A stretch of DNA of 64,000 nucleotides, from NCBI GenBank assembly GCA_038030265.1, contig CM075939.1:45117253-45181252 (forward strand), written 5' to 3'. The notes beneath the pieces were generated by a model, which saw nothing but the letters and a program-made list of their open reading frames with translations, had not been told where the DNA came from and did no database searches. This stretch comes from Corythucha ciliata (lineage: Eukaryota; Arthropoda; Insecta; Hemiptera; Tingidae). Below, in pieces: positions 44,831 through 57,300 of this stretch; the first letter of the stretch is position 1, and every line of letters starts with the position of its first letter. A program made the translations under genes and the position numbers.

Positions 44831-47480
44831 TTTTCTAGAGCAAGACCTCTGACACGTTGTGGTTGGTCGAGTGGCCCCTTGGGGTGCAACGTGTGGGACG
44901 AACGTCTTCCACATACTCCAGAGCTTTGTTTTTCCCTCGAAAAACTGGCCAACGTGGCAAAAGCTCCGCCGCACCACGAAAAATCCACCTCGTAAGACTG
45001 AACCGATGAAAATTCCATCTGAGTAATCGTCAGAAAATGTTGAAATCGTTAGAAATACTCCTCAAAATTGTCCGATTTGAGTCTGACATGGTTTATGTCG
45101 TCTCATGCTCCCTTTCCGACGCTTTTGCTTGATTGGTTTTAGTGAATTATCACGAATCATCGAGCGTGAGACAAAGTTAGTCCTTGTATTAGTGCTTTGC
45201 CCGCCTCTCTCTCCCCATAAAACGTATGCCAACACGAGCAATCTGGGAATCAGAAGAAAAAACCCCTCGATGGCTGAATAGTGTTTCTGTCGATTTTTTG
45301 GGCAAAAATCACTCAAATATTTTTAAATTCACAGTGGTTTATTGTGGGATCGCATGGGTTGACAATAGTCCTCGAACAAATTGGCCGATCGTGAAGACTC
45401 AAATTGGCACCCCCTGTAATAACTCTGCGGTATCGCACTCATGGGCGGGCGTGTAAATCCCGCGGGAACGTCCGCACCTCGAAAAATAAAGCCCATTGGG
45501 GACCCCGGGTGCGAATGTCATCCCTTTTTTCAATTTTTAGAAAGTCTAGGAGTGTGACGCCCGGGGCTTTTTGCCCGCGTGCTACCCCATCCACGCCGCC
45601 CTCCCCTCTCAATTCATCAGGCATTGAAATAACAAGTGTGTGGCACGATGAAAAGGTGGCAAGGATTGACATTCTGTGGAAACTTCGTGTTCCTTTAAGA
45701 TAATGTCACTCAAAGTCTCCCTAAAAACCCCCCTATTGTCCCTCCTGGGACTCTTTACATCTTCCCCGCGCTCTCCTCCCACTCATACTATCTTTTCATC
45801 CTTCGACCATCCTTTCAAGGCAAGGAACACGAAAGGTTTTTTGAACTGCATTAAACAAAAAAAAAGCATGGCAAAGAAGGGAAGGGTCAAAACGTTTCGA
45901 ACGCTTCTGAATGCCCTGGAATAATGAGATTTTTTTTTCATCTTGTGAGTGTCTGCTCTCCGAAAAGAGAAAACCGTTATTAAAATAAGATTGAAAGCAC
46001 CTCGTTGACACCTCATTTAGCCAGGTCTCCTTTTCCCGTAATAATGTAATCAAAACCACTTCGAAAAGGATGAATTTTCCTCGGATCCATTAATATTAAA
46101 AACTTGTTACGGGAGACATTCTGTTGGGCACATCGGCATCCGGAAAATAAGAAATAAAAAAAAGGTCCCCCTTCTATGCGTACAGAAGAGCTTTCGATTT
46201 GATTTATGATCGATGAACGTCATTCTTTTCTTTTTTGTCACTCCTTCGTCTCCAAAGCCATCCTTCATATATTTTTTTGTACCTTACCATTATGGAGACG
46301 AACATAATTTATTCATTTTTTTTTTTTTATAAGGGAAAGCAATATCTCCTGCATTAATTACAAATCCGTACAAAAATGGAGACTTCCAGACAAAACAACG
46401 ACCCCTCCCCTCCCCCGTCCACGACACAAAGGCGTCAACCCCTAAACTATCTCCACAGGACTACTTGTTTTTATCAGACCGTTTCTAAACAAAAACCGGT
46501 CCACCGGATGAGTCCAAGAGGATCAGAGTTGGCGTAATCGCACCATACGCAGAGTAGGCACTCTTTACCCTTTGTTTTTTGTTGGAGGGAGTGAGCTCTC
46601 TGGGGAGGCTCATCTGTCTTTCCATTTTTTTCCCCCTGTTTTTACTGAGTGGCAAAAACAGACGCTGCAAGAAAAAAAAAAAAAAAAATGGCTGGAGCGG
46701 GACCCCGGAAGGCTCTATCTAAAACAAAAACACAGACGTTTTCTTAATCTTTGAAACATTCCAGATGGAATCCTTATTTTAAATCCTCCGAAATCTTTAG
46801 AAACGTGTTTTGAAATCAATTAAATAGAGTGTCATTTAGTGAAATTCATTAACGATAAAAAGGCGGTCTGAATTCAAACTGTTCGTAATTCTCACCCGTA
46901 TCATTCGTACACAATCTTCCTACCTTTCCTGTTAAATTAAATCGTTAATCACCGTGAATGTGGGGGGGGGGGCACATTAAGCATTCACCTCGTTGAGCCT
47001 TATTTTTACGACGAACGAATTAAATTGAAGTATCTTGGCAAGCGCAAACGTTTTATTTTGGAATAAAAAAATCAGGTCTCGTTTGCCACACTATTAAGCA
47101 CCCCCCCCCCCTCTCACCACCAACCCAAGTGGGTGCTTCCTGTTTGCCTTATAGAAAATTCGTAGCGTGGCCCACTCGTTTGGGATATTCCTATTTAAAA
47201 AAAAAAAAAAAAACGTCCGCGAGTTGCTTATTTATTTATTGAGGGGGGGGGGGATCGTGAGAAATGTCATTTCGGGCGATTCCCTACCTTTTTTCTGTCT
47301 CTGGCGTGAAATGAAAAACAGTTTTAAGCACCAAGATTTGCTTTTACTTGAAGAGAGGAGCCCTTTTAGCACTTATTTACATTGATGAGGAGAGTGGGAG
47401 TTCAAAAAAAAATGCATCAACTTACCCAGCTTGACGAGCCAAACAGCAAACGGGTAGCAACTGGTACCCGTGGTACGGGT
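44831..47480. other. Unassigned DNA with a GC-rich patch
   Basis: The 45,404-45,640 part is GC-richer than its surroundings and is open on both strands (99 codons plus, 77 codons minus), but no domain can be named. It may be a piece of a dispersed element. The remainder is AT-rich with A-, T- and G-runs (near 46,314-46,330, 46,670-46,688, 47,101 and 47,243). Confidence 0.4.
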
Positions 47481-48080
47481 AGCAATTGTATGGCCGATTG
47501 AGTGATTTATCAAAGCACAACCCGAAAGTTTCACCGGTGGGAATTTGGAAGCAGCCAAGCGCATATGAAATTCTATAATTTTGAAAGAGCCAAAGGCTCA
47601 AAATTGGTTCTTGGACAAAGAAACACTGAGAATTTTATTGAATTAAGTCAAATGTTTGCGCTCTACATAGAAAGCGCCATCACTATCGCAAAATCATCAT
47701 CTATTTCGTGGTTCATGGGAGCTCTTCAACAGCAAAATTTTATAAACAAAAACCCCTAATGTGCTGTACTTCCCCGTCTAATTTTGAGCAACAGAGCTAA
47801 TTCATGAGTATAGGTAAACAACTAATTCACGGCTAAAATTGAGACAATGCGCTTATTCGTGGGTATAAAATTGAGAAAAAGTGGATCATTGGCATAGCTT
47901 AAAATTCGCCGATTCGCGGTTCACTTCGTCGCTAAAATTAAGCGAAGGTGCTGATTCATGACTACAAGTGCAAAAATAGCTGACTAATTGAAGCTAAAAT
48001 TGAGGAGAAGATCTGTAATTCCCTTTTCAAATAAAGAAAGAAAGCTAATTTTCAACTTAAAGTGAAGCAATGACCTCAAT
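47481..48080 (-). repeat. Family B remnant followed by family A array (minus)
   Basis: Up to about 47,760 blocks such as GAAAGAGCCAAAGGCTCAAA occur. From 47,790 GGCTAAAATTGAGACAATGC-like units follow in minus orientation. A small repeat CGGGTAGCAAYTG occurs twice just to the left (47,453 and 47,478). Confidence 0.5.
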
Positions 48081-48535
48081 TTCAGGTGCACCGCAGATTT
48101 TTAATGGTTTTTAACGATCCTAAGACGCGTACGACCTGTTTTTTTTTTTTTTTTTCCAAAAGTGATAATGTAGGCTCAAAATCTTGCTATTTTTCATTCC
48201 TAAATTGGCTGAGTGGCCGTTTGCCTTGGCCTCGGCGAGAGTTTGACCATACAGAACTGGAGATTTGCATCCTAGAAAGTCGTCATCCCGGTCCTAAAAC
48301 GTCAGATTTCTCGCATCTAAACCCCTTTTCACAGTGTACAATGGCAATGGGGGGGGGGCTTCACAGAAGCCCGGCGACACCCGAAATCCACTGCCATGAC
48401 ATTGCGGCACTCAACTCTAGTCGACTCAAACAGGAACCAACGCGGCCTTAGACCGAGAGAGATTCCAGTTTTGTCGGAGCGTGAAACTCGCGTCCAGGAT
48501 CGCCCACTGAAGTAGTCGTGAACCAGCACCCACCG
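48081..48535. other. Unassigned DNA
   Basis: A T-run at 48,140-48,156 and a G-run near 48,350 are present. A 121-codon open frame (48,086-48,451, plus) spans both and shows no domain, so it is not called a gene. Confidence 0.4.
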
Positions 48536-49440
48536 TGACTGGAGTCAAGAATTGCCGCTTTTACATCATTTTAGCCGCGGATTTTCTAAAAATTGATCCA
48601 CGAATTAGTATTTTTCTCAATTCCAGCTGCGAATGAGCGCTTAATTATTTCAATTTTAGCTTGGCATTAGCAGATTTTCCCTGTTTCAGCCACGTATATT
48701 AGCGGGTTTTTACTTATAAGACCTTGAATTAAGGTTTTTTCTCAATTTTAGCTTCGAATTACCGCTTTTTCTAAATTTTAGCAGCGAATAACCACCTTTC
48801 TGATTTGAGCTGTGAATTATCGTTTTCTTTCACTTCTAAGCTATGCGAACTCAAGAGTTGTTTCTCAGCTTTAGCCAAAAATTCGCGGATTTATTCAAAT
48901 TATTCGCGAGAATTAGCGATTTTCTCTAATTTTCCTTAGAATGAGCGATGTATTTTAATGGTACTTTCAATTGAATTAGCGGGTTTTCTGTTTCAGCCTT
49001 GTTTTTTTTTATTTATTTATTTTTTCTATTTTACTTATACAATTTCTCAATTGTAGCTCCAAAATTAGCGTTTTCCTCAGTCGGAATTTGCTTCGAATTA
49101 GCGCATTTCCGCTATTTTTCCTTCGAATTTTAGCGCTTTTTTAAAAACTTTTTGCCGCTTTTTCTTGCCCCAATAACAGCACTTGGTGTTATCGTATTTT
49201 CGCTATTTTAGCCGCGAAGTTGCCTTGAGAGGCCTCGAATTGGTGTATTTTCCTTATTTTTAGCGGCAAATGAGCGCCTATTCTCTGTATTAGCCGCGAA
49301 TCAACGCTTTAAACTCTAAAAGTCCCTAATTTTTCATCTTCAAGCTATTCGCGGTGCCTCCTTTGAATCATTTCCTGGGACGGTCTATATGCCCCAGTGC
49401 TACTGCTCTGAACTCTTAGTGAGCAGTGCTACTGCGGACT
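48536..49440 (+). repeat. Family A array, plus orientation
   Basis: Units of the GAATTAGCG/TTTTTCTCAATTTTAGC type run to about 49,350. They are followed by AGTGCTACTG twice (49,397-49,406 and 49,425-49,434), which resembles the CTACTG terminus of other copies. Two adjacent termini would suggest nested or tandem insertions, but no duplications were confirmed. Confidence 0.5.
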
Positions 49441-52169
49441 AAGAAGGGTAGTCAGGTGTGAAAAGTTAATAAGACGTCGCGAAAGTCACCGTTTTGCTTT
49501 GTCGTTTGTTATGGTCGATTTTATATATCGACTTCGGAGCGGCCCATTAAGGTCCGTGGGTGTCGAGACTCTTTCTTGAACTCTAGGGCAGTCGATTGGC
49601 GTTGCTGACTTTATCGTTCGTGGAGCCCCAAATCGTGCGACATTGGAGAAAGAAAATTGATGAATAAATATTTTAAAGGAACAAGGTTTAGTTTGTAATA
49701 ACCAAACTCACGAAATTGGTCTTTCTCACGAAAAATCACCGACAAAATGGATTTTAAAGAAGCGCGATCCTAACGTGTAGATATTCAGACCTCCCTTGAC
49801 GACTAATGGCTTCCATAGACACAATCGATTGTTTATTCAACATTTTAGAGACACAATGTCATTGATTATATGCATGAATCATCATCCAAGTGGTCATGTT
49901 CTAAAGCCTAATTGGACATTTCGCTAATGAGACTAATGTCGCAGTACTTTAATGACCGAATCTATCAGTTTATTTTGCTAATTCACCACGCGGATACTAC
50001 ATTTGCCGAGGGAATGTGAACGCTCCGCGGCTCTGGAACTGGAGCGGTAGGGAGGGCAGGCGAGTGAGTGTGGTGGAGTGGCCACAAATTTGCATCCATT
50101 TGATGATTCCGCGCGGGGGGGGGGGACAAATCTCTCAACATTCTTTTCTTTTTAGAGGCGTCACACGTTGACTCGACGGCGGCACGGAGGCTTTTCTTAT
50201 ACCGACGAGACGAATTCTTCGTTTTATGATTAATCAGTTTTATGCTAATTAACAAATAAAATAATCAATTAATTTAGGGGAAGGGCCAATTAAGAACCGC
50301 AGCTACTGTGCCAATCGATTCAATTTAACTTTCGAAAAATATTTCTCGGCTCTTTAACGCTCGAGTAAAAACCAGAACGTATAAATTCACTTTAAGTAGT
50401 CCGTATAGGAGACGATTGTTGTCGAGTCCCCCTCCTCCATTGTTTTCTGCACAGTGTGGCTGATTATACCCAGAGAGTTAACTTCACCCATCGTCGACCC
50501 TCGGCGTTCATATCCTTTTATGCCTCGACCGTGTTTTTACGATTCCCTCTCACCCACAACACCCCCCCCCCCTACACCTTCCGTGCATCCTACTGTTATA
50601 CGCTACCATCGCATTTCTCACGCTCATAATCCATGCTACCAAAAAAAATAAAAAAATCTGTAAATAATTTAACGACGCTTTTCGTTGTCCAATCAAAATG
50701 AGACAAAAAGCGTGTTTCCTCGTTGAGTGTTTCCAAGTAATAATTAATTTGACTCCCTGTTTCGGTTAATTCCTCTCCCCCGTCAGACAGGAACAAGATA
50801 TTATATTTATAGCGTTTTTTGTTTTGTTTTTTTTGCTCATATTTTATTTATTTCTTTCCTTTAAACGCACATCTCGTTAACCCCACTCTCAAGCAAGTCT
50901 CCCTATGATGAGCTTTGAGCGTGATGGTGAGAGGAGAAGACTGTTTGTTGTTCCGTTATGATTATATCCTTTCTTGCATTCCTTTTTCAATGCACCCCAA
51001 TCTCAACGAGAAGGCTTCTTTTGTAATAATCCAATCTTCTTTTTAACGCCTTGTTTTCTTTTTTGTATGGTCGAGAAAAAATTTACGAGGTTTTATTATT
51101 TATATTGAAAGGACTGAAAGCCGTTCAGCTTAGTAGCTTTCCCCGCTCCACCTTGGCAAGACGATTGTAACAAGGTTCGTGATGCGCAGCCTCGTTAATT
51201 AAATTAGTCGGTTCACTTCATAATCAAAAATCAGGCCCCGGAGATCAATTTCCAAACTTTCGACTCGAAAAGTGGGTGGTTTTGGTTTTGTGGAATGATA
51301 GGGGGGCGGAGGCTATAGTTGATGCGGTATAAAAGAAGAAGAAGAAAGAGAACGAGCGGGACCTTAAACTCGTTCCACTGTTATTTAATGCCCAAAAATA
51401 GTGAGTTTCTCGGGTTTCTCAAGACTTTAAATAACGAGTTGTGTGTTTTAGTGGGGCTGAGAAGGAAAAAAAAATCTCGAGCAGCTCTCCATTTTATGTA
51501 TGTTCACCAGCGGGGGACCTCATATTTTACACGCTGGTTTTCGCTTTATTATTGAGTTTCAAGTCCTTGAGAACTACATATGCCTACGCATGATTTCCTC
51601 ATGCCAAATGCTTAATACTTATTTTTCAGCGAATATTATTGTTTACTATAAATCTTCGTAGTTTTCAATTTGTCGACATGCTAATAAAGGAAATCCGGTA
51701 GTTAACGTTTCAGTTACACACCCCTTCGCTTGTTCAGACTTCAATTGTTTTAACCACTGCGTTAAAAGCTCCGTGACAAATTAAACGGTTTCCTATCTTT
51801 CGGCGAAAGAAATTCCCATTAAATATTTATTAACCACTCCTCCATCATAATTTATTTTTAATGGAGAAAGGGGGAAAAAATTACGATACCGCCTTCCTCT
51901 CAACACTCTGTACCTTCCCACCTAATTAAATATGAATTTTTCATGTTCAAACTCATCAAACATCTTATGTATACCCACTGTATGAGGGGAGGGGGCGGGT
52001 TGTGTTATGGTCCCCGATGAGAACCGCTGAGGTAGACTGTAGACACTTTGATGAACTCTCACCCACCCTTGAGAATAGTTGAACGAGCTTCCCCTTTGCC
52101 AGCATACAGACTTTTAAAATTGATTATCATTCTGTAGTGTGTACAAAATGTAACCCTAGTGCCCGTAGT
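49441..52169. other. Mostly unique DNA with a short family B patch
   Basis: 49,661-49,770 has CACGAAATTGGTC-like blocks (family B). The rest is AT-rich unique sequence with a G-run near 50,115, a C-run near 50,562 and TTAATTA-rich stretches (50,250-50,280 and 51,800-51,870). No exon is recognised. The low repeat content is compatible with regulatory intron DNA. Confidence 0.4.
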
Positions 52170-52432
52170 CAGGGCTCGGACTAGCCAGGTCGGCGATCAC
52201 CAAAGGCCCCCCGAGCCTGTCGGTTAGTGAATTGGGCATATAGCAGGCCAGAAAATGGAACATACACTAGATGAGGAAGATAAAGGGCGGTTGGGGGGAG
52301 TTTTTCCGACCAACGCACTCAACGAATTTTGATTTTATCTCGCTTTTTCAACGAGGGTAGTCTTTTTTGGAGCTAAAATCACACATTTTCGACTCGAAAT
52401 AAAGATTATGTCGATAAATTCCTTCTTTTGGA
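52170..52432. repeat. Possible left terminus of another element plus decayed repeat
   Basis: CAGGGCTCGGACTAGCCAGG at 52,170 and the following GTCGGCGATCACC resemble hAT-type ends with a GATCGCC subterminal block. A right partner and a second CCCGTAGT (52,162-52,169) were not found. Confidence 0.35.
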
Positions 52433-54982
52433 GACCAGTACACTGGCGGACCTATACACATTGTCGGGGCCCGGAGCGGGAATCTCCAAGAGGCCCCTAA
52501 GTCTTCTCCACTACATAAACCTCTAAAGCCTTTTCCTTATTTTAGCCAAATTACCGCTATTTTCACGCCCTAACCGCCACAATCAGCCCTTATGCCCAGT
52601 TTAAGCCGCTAATGTCTCCTTTTTAGCCGCGAAAGAGTGCTTTTTGCCAAATTTACCAGAAAATTAGCGCTTTTCTCAATTTTGGCGGCGTGTAACGTTT
52701 TTCTCAATTTCAGCCAGGGATTAGCGGGGTAGTACCCCCCCCCCCAAGAAACAAAAGTATGCGTTTTTCCTCAACTTTAGCAGCAAATTGCTTTGTATCC
52801 GTGAATTAGCGATGTTACATAACTTCCTTGCAAATTTTCCAGCGATTTTAATGAAATTTTTTTAAAGTAGGGATCATGGAATTAGAGCTTAACTCAGTTT
52901 AAGCTTAAAATTAGCGTTTTACTCAATATGTTCAGCAAAAAGCGGTTTTTGTCTAAATGTTTGCAAAAAATTAGCATTTTTTCGTTCACCATACGCTATC
53001 GATTAGCGATTTTCTTCTTAGTTTCAGGCGCGAATAAGCGGATTTTTCACCCATGGCTATAAATGAGCGCTTTTTCTCAATTTGAGCCTCAAAGTTGCTT
53101 GCGGAAGCCACGAATTCGCGAATTTCCAATTTTTGATGCAACATTTTAAATTTTTCTCAATTTTAGCCGTGAATTAGTGATTTTTCTCACTGGTTAATTT
53201 TTTTATTTTTAGCAGCGTACTATAGCGTTTCAAACCCGTGAATTAACGATTTCTAGTCACAAATTAGCGTTTTCCGTTATTTTAGCTAAAAATTGGTAAT
53301 TCTCCCATTTTTGACAGCGAATTCAATCAATTCAGCAAACCAGCCCTTTTAGAAGTTCAAAGACCTCGTGCAATATGGCCGCGGTGGGGGGGGGGGGGGT
53401 GATTTTCACTTCAATAAAAATAGGCTGAAAATTAACCTTTTTCTTCACATAAACCAGGCGAATTATTGATTTCCTAAATTTTAGCCGCGAACTAGCGTTT
53501 TCCTCAATTTTTAGCCGGGAATAGCACTTTTCCCAATTTGAGCTCAAAACTACAGTTTTTTATTTATTTATACTGGCCTGCTTAGTGAGTTTTTTAATAT
53601 TAGCTGCGTTTTTTTTTAAATTTTCAGTCCCGCGTTGGCATATTTTTGCTATGGATTTGCGTTTTTTGTTTAGTTTTACCCCTAAACGGAAGCTACGCAT
53701 TTGCGTTTTTTTGTTTTTTTCAATTTAAGCCGGGATTAAGTGATTTTCCCCAATTTTAGCCGCGGGTTAGCCCTTTTTCTAAATTGTAGCTGCGCAGTAG
53801 CGTTTCTATCGCTTGCGTGTGTGATTTTCCTCCATTATAGCAAAAAAAAAATTGGCGTTTTCCTCAATTTCAGCTGCAGATTAGCATTTTTTCCATTTTT
53901 AGCAAAAAATTAAAACTTTTTCTCAATTTTAACTGAAAATTAGTGTTTTCTTAATATAAGCCGCGCTAATAAGTAATTTTTTTCAGTTTTAGCCGCGTTT
54001 CTTTTCAGATTTTAGCCCCACATAAGCAAGTTTTTTCCACTTTCTGCTATGGATTAGCGCAGCTGTTTTTCAGTTTGAGGCCACGAATCTTTCAGAAGCT
54101 AGGGATTTGCGTTTTCTCCATTTCAACCGCGAGTTAGACATTTTCTTCATTTGTATATTCGTGAATTAATGTTTTTCCTCGACTTTGTCCGCGAATTAGC
54201 GATTTTTTCTCCATTTCAGCTGTGAAATGGCGTTTTCAGCTAATTTTACAGCGAATCAGCATGTCTATTTTTTTTTTTTTTTTTTCATATTCGAATATGA
54301 GATTTTTCGCTATTTCGGTTGTGAACTTCCCATTGTTGCCCAATTTCAGCCCGAATTAGCGTTGTTTTTGTCAACGTTAGCCGCGATTTTTTTTTACTTG
54401 TACAGGTGACAGTGGGAACACAATGTAATCTCCATTTTAGCCGCCCAAAAACAACACTTTTGAGTTGATTTCTCCATTCTAGAAGTGAGATGACCGATTT
54501 TATCTCAATTACTTCCATTTTTGATCTAGAAGTTGTATCGTGAGACCACGAATCAGCGCTTTTTCGCAGTTATAGCCACGAATTTGGCGTTTTTTCCAAG
54601 GTTTTTGCCCCGTTAGCGAGTTGCAAATTGCGGATCAGTATATATTAGCGGGCTTAAGGAACTAACGAAACTGGGGACGGTGTATTTTATCTATTTTAGC
54701 CGCGAATTTTCCTCAAGAAGGCGCAAATTTTCTGTATTTGGGCCACCCGAAAAGCAACTCTCGGGGGCTCAATAGAATATTCAGCCCACGCTCTTTGCTG
54801 ATATCACTTGTAACGTTATATTCGGATATAGTAGACTTGAATTCGTTGAAAGGAGCCAAATCTCTGTTTTCACGATATAAAGAACCAAAAAAATCCTCTT
54901 TTTCCCGTAGCTTTTTGGGGGCCCCGTTTGACGGGGCGGTCCGCACCCCTCACCACTATGTTGGTACGCTACTGGACCAGTA
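52433..54982 (+). mobile_element. 2.5-kb hAT-like family A element with perfect 8-bp target duplication
   Basis: GACCAGTA stands at 52,433-52,440 and again at 54,975-54,982. Between them the body starts CACTGGCGGACC and ends with the reverse complement of CAGTAGCGTACC, matching at 9 of 12 positions. The interior (52,530-54,740) is almost entirely diverged 30-31 bp units. This is the most complete family A copy and serves as reference for the others. It aligns colinearly with about 1560-1985 plus 3291-4690. No transposase or other coding sequence is present, so it would be non-autonomous. Confidence 0.82.
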
Positions 54983-55870
54983 TTCTGTTTTTCGGGCTTA
55001 AAATTGAACAGTTTCTTTGCCAAATACCCTGTTTTCCCCATTATAAGTACCTGTTTTCAACAAAATAGCCAGATTTTGTTGCTATAAATTGACAGGAGTG
55101 CATGTTCAAATAATAATGTCAACCTTTTGCTGGCAAATTATTAGTTTTCGGGAACTATGATTACAAAATTCAACCGATTCCGGTGTCAAGAGAGTGTGTA
55201 GGGCCTTATATCCGGTTTCGAGTGCTTTATAACAACGGTGCCCCCCCCCCTATCACTGGCGTATCGGGTGTGGCTGTGGCTATAGCCACATTCATCAAGT
55301 TATGGTCAATTTCCCAATTTTCTGACCGAGTAATCAGATTCCGGGATACAAATGTACAGCCAGTTTCGCTGCAAGAAGTAGAGCAACAAAATTTAACACC
55401 GGAAACTGACTGTTATGTTCAGTTTTTGTACATGTGCATTGTTTTGTTTGTGCGTAACACTAGGAACGAGACGTTTCCTTATTCCAACCAACTTGCTTGA
55501 GTCTTAGACGTTCATGTTTTTGCTTCCCGAGGAAGTGTATTTCAACCAGAATTTAAAGTTAACGTTTACTGATTTAGACACCAAAGTCTCCCTAATGACT
55601 CGACCATTCGACTCTGCGATGAAAAGAAAATATTTTCCTTCTTTATGATAAGTAAAGAATGGTCCGACAGTCACAATTCGTGGCCCTTCGCTCACTTGTT
55701 GAAACAACATTTATAAATACACTTTTTTTCTTATTTTTTTCCATCATATCAATCGCGTTACACTTCGCACTCACTTTAAAATAATTGTCAACCGGTAAAT
55801 AATCAGTTCCGACTCCTGAGACCTGCTGGAGTAATTTCTCTACAGTCTCTGTAGGTATCTAAAAATCATA
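54983..55870. other. Decayed family D repeats and unassigned DNA
   Basis: ACCTGTTTTCAACAAAATAG-like and CCGGAAACTGACTG blocks belong to family D. CACTGGCGTATCGG at 55,254, next to a C-run, is a possible element terminus without a partner. A 68-codon minus-strand frame (55,504-55,710) has no recognisable motif. Confidence 0.4.
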
Positions 55871-56386
55871 ATGAATACGTTTTTGTGTCATTTCTGCGGT
55901 GGCGAGTGCTCGATAAGGAATGGACTTGCTTATCATATTGATAAAACGCGCGACGAATGGAAGACCCTCCATTGCCTTTATTGTCAGTTCAAATGCGACG
56001 TGGAGAGTGAATTTAAAGAACATCTTCGAACGCACGACGTCGGCGTCGTCAAGACCAACAAGTGCTCATACTGTGACTACAGTACCGCCCGCAAAAACAA
56101 TCTTGCTCGTCATCTTCGAACGCACACCGGCGAGAAGCCCTTCAAATGACTAAAATGTGACTATAAGAGCACCCTAAGGACCAATGTTATTCGTCATCGT
56201 CGGGTAAACCACACCGGCAACAAGTCCTTCAATTGTCCACATGACCATCGAAAAGGCCACCCTTGTTCGTCATCTTCGAGTGCACACCGGCGAGAAGCCC
56301 TTCAATTGTCCACACTGTCTGAGTACCAGGCCGCCCAGAAACTCGCCCTTGGTCATCATCTTCAAACGCACACCTGCCATTAAACA
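55871..56386 (+). pseudogene. C2H2 zinc-finger protein, broken
   Basis: An ATG at 55,871 opens 92 codons with CHFC...H, CLYCQFKC...H and CSYCDYSTARKNNLARH, followed by the linker HTGEKPFK. A TGA at 56,147-56,149 replaces what should be the first Cys codon of the next finger, after which LKCDYKST...HRRVNH continues in the same frame. Frameshifts follow near 56,240 and 56,315, with further finger pieces (ATLVRHLRVHTGEKPF and EYQAAQKLALGHHLQTHT in different frames). The family binds DNA in the nucleus through its fingers. At least five fingers can be counted, all in one stretch without introns, as in a retrocopy or a decayed tandem-array gene. Confidence 0.8.
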
Positions 56387-56740
56387 TAGACTTGTCCATA
56401 CAATTATTTATATAAATACTGAAACAACTTTCAACGGCACTTTTAATTGCTCTGTTAATGATTAAATTCACAAATATGGCTATAAAAAGAAAATGTGGCA
56501 GATTATTAGTTCCATTGAAAATCACTTCCTATAAGACCAATCTTTCAATGAACAAATTTCGCATGTTGCTCGGTCCAAAATAATTTCTCCGATTTCATTC
56601 AATAAAAAACGAATTTCACAGGTTTCAATGAAAATCACTTTTGCGGATTTTGAACACTGAAAACCCGTATCCGCAGTTGTGACTCAATAAAAAATCGTTT
56701 TCTTGGATTTCACTCTCTAAAAAAACAAGTTCGGGTACCT
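56387..56740 (-). repeat. Unassigned DNA then family B array (minus)
   Basis: From about 56,530 blocks like GAATTTCACAGGTTTCAATG and CACTTTTGCGGATTTTG recur about every 35 bp, reverse of the family B unit. The left part holds no recognisable feature. Confidence 0.45.
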
Positions 56741-57300
56741 AATGCTCGCCGAACGACCATTTTTTGGGACAATTAAAGGACCAATCAGCAGCGCTTTTTT
56801 AATCAATTTTAGCAGTGAATTAGCGGTTTGCCTAAACTTTTGCCGCGTGTACTACAGCCTTTGTTTTTTTCAGCCGCGAATTTGCGTTTTCTCTCGATTT
56901 CTGCTTCAAATTAGCAGCTTTTTTCACTTTTAGCCATGAATTTATCGCTTCTTCTTCATTTCGGCCCGAATTACTTTTTCTCTCAATTTTTGCAGTGAAT
57001 TGACGATTGTTTTGTCAGTCATCAATAATTTGTTTTCCATTCAACTTTTGGAAAAATTTGCTTCCGGAAACAGCGAACAGCGAATTGGAACTTTCAGTCA
57101 CGAATTAACGTTTTTCTCAATGTTCGCCCTAAATTAGCGTTTTTCTCGATTTTTTCGCTTGAATAAATTCGGCGTCGTGTTGTCAGCGCGCGTGCTTTTA
57201 GTGCGCAATGAAATAATCGTGTCTTTAGCGCGCACTACCTGTAATAACACCCTTGTCAAACTCAAGGCGTGATAAACTTCGCTACTAACTGAAATTTTTG
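56741..57300 (+). repeat. Family A array, plus orientation, ending in a GCGC-rich joint
   Basis: Plus-oriented units run from about 56,780 to 57,160. At 57,190-57,230 AGCGCGCGTGC and AGCGCGCACTA lie between this array and an oppositely oriented one, so the two arrays form a large imperfect inverted pair. Confidence 0.5.

Noticed and set aside
45404..45703. Possible exon in a GC-richer patch open on both strands
   Set aside because: No domain, no convincing splice sites and the frames on the two strands are equally good. Left as unassigned DNA.
48086..48451. 121-codon open frame on the plus strand
   Set aside because: It spans a T-run (poly-Phe) and a G-run and has no recognisable motif.
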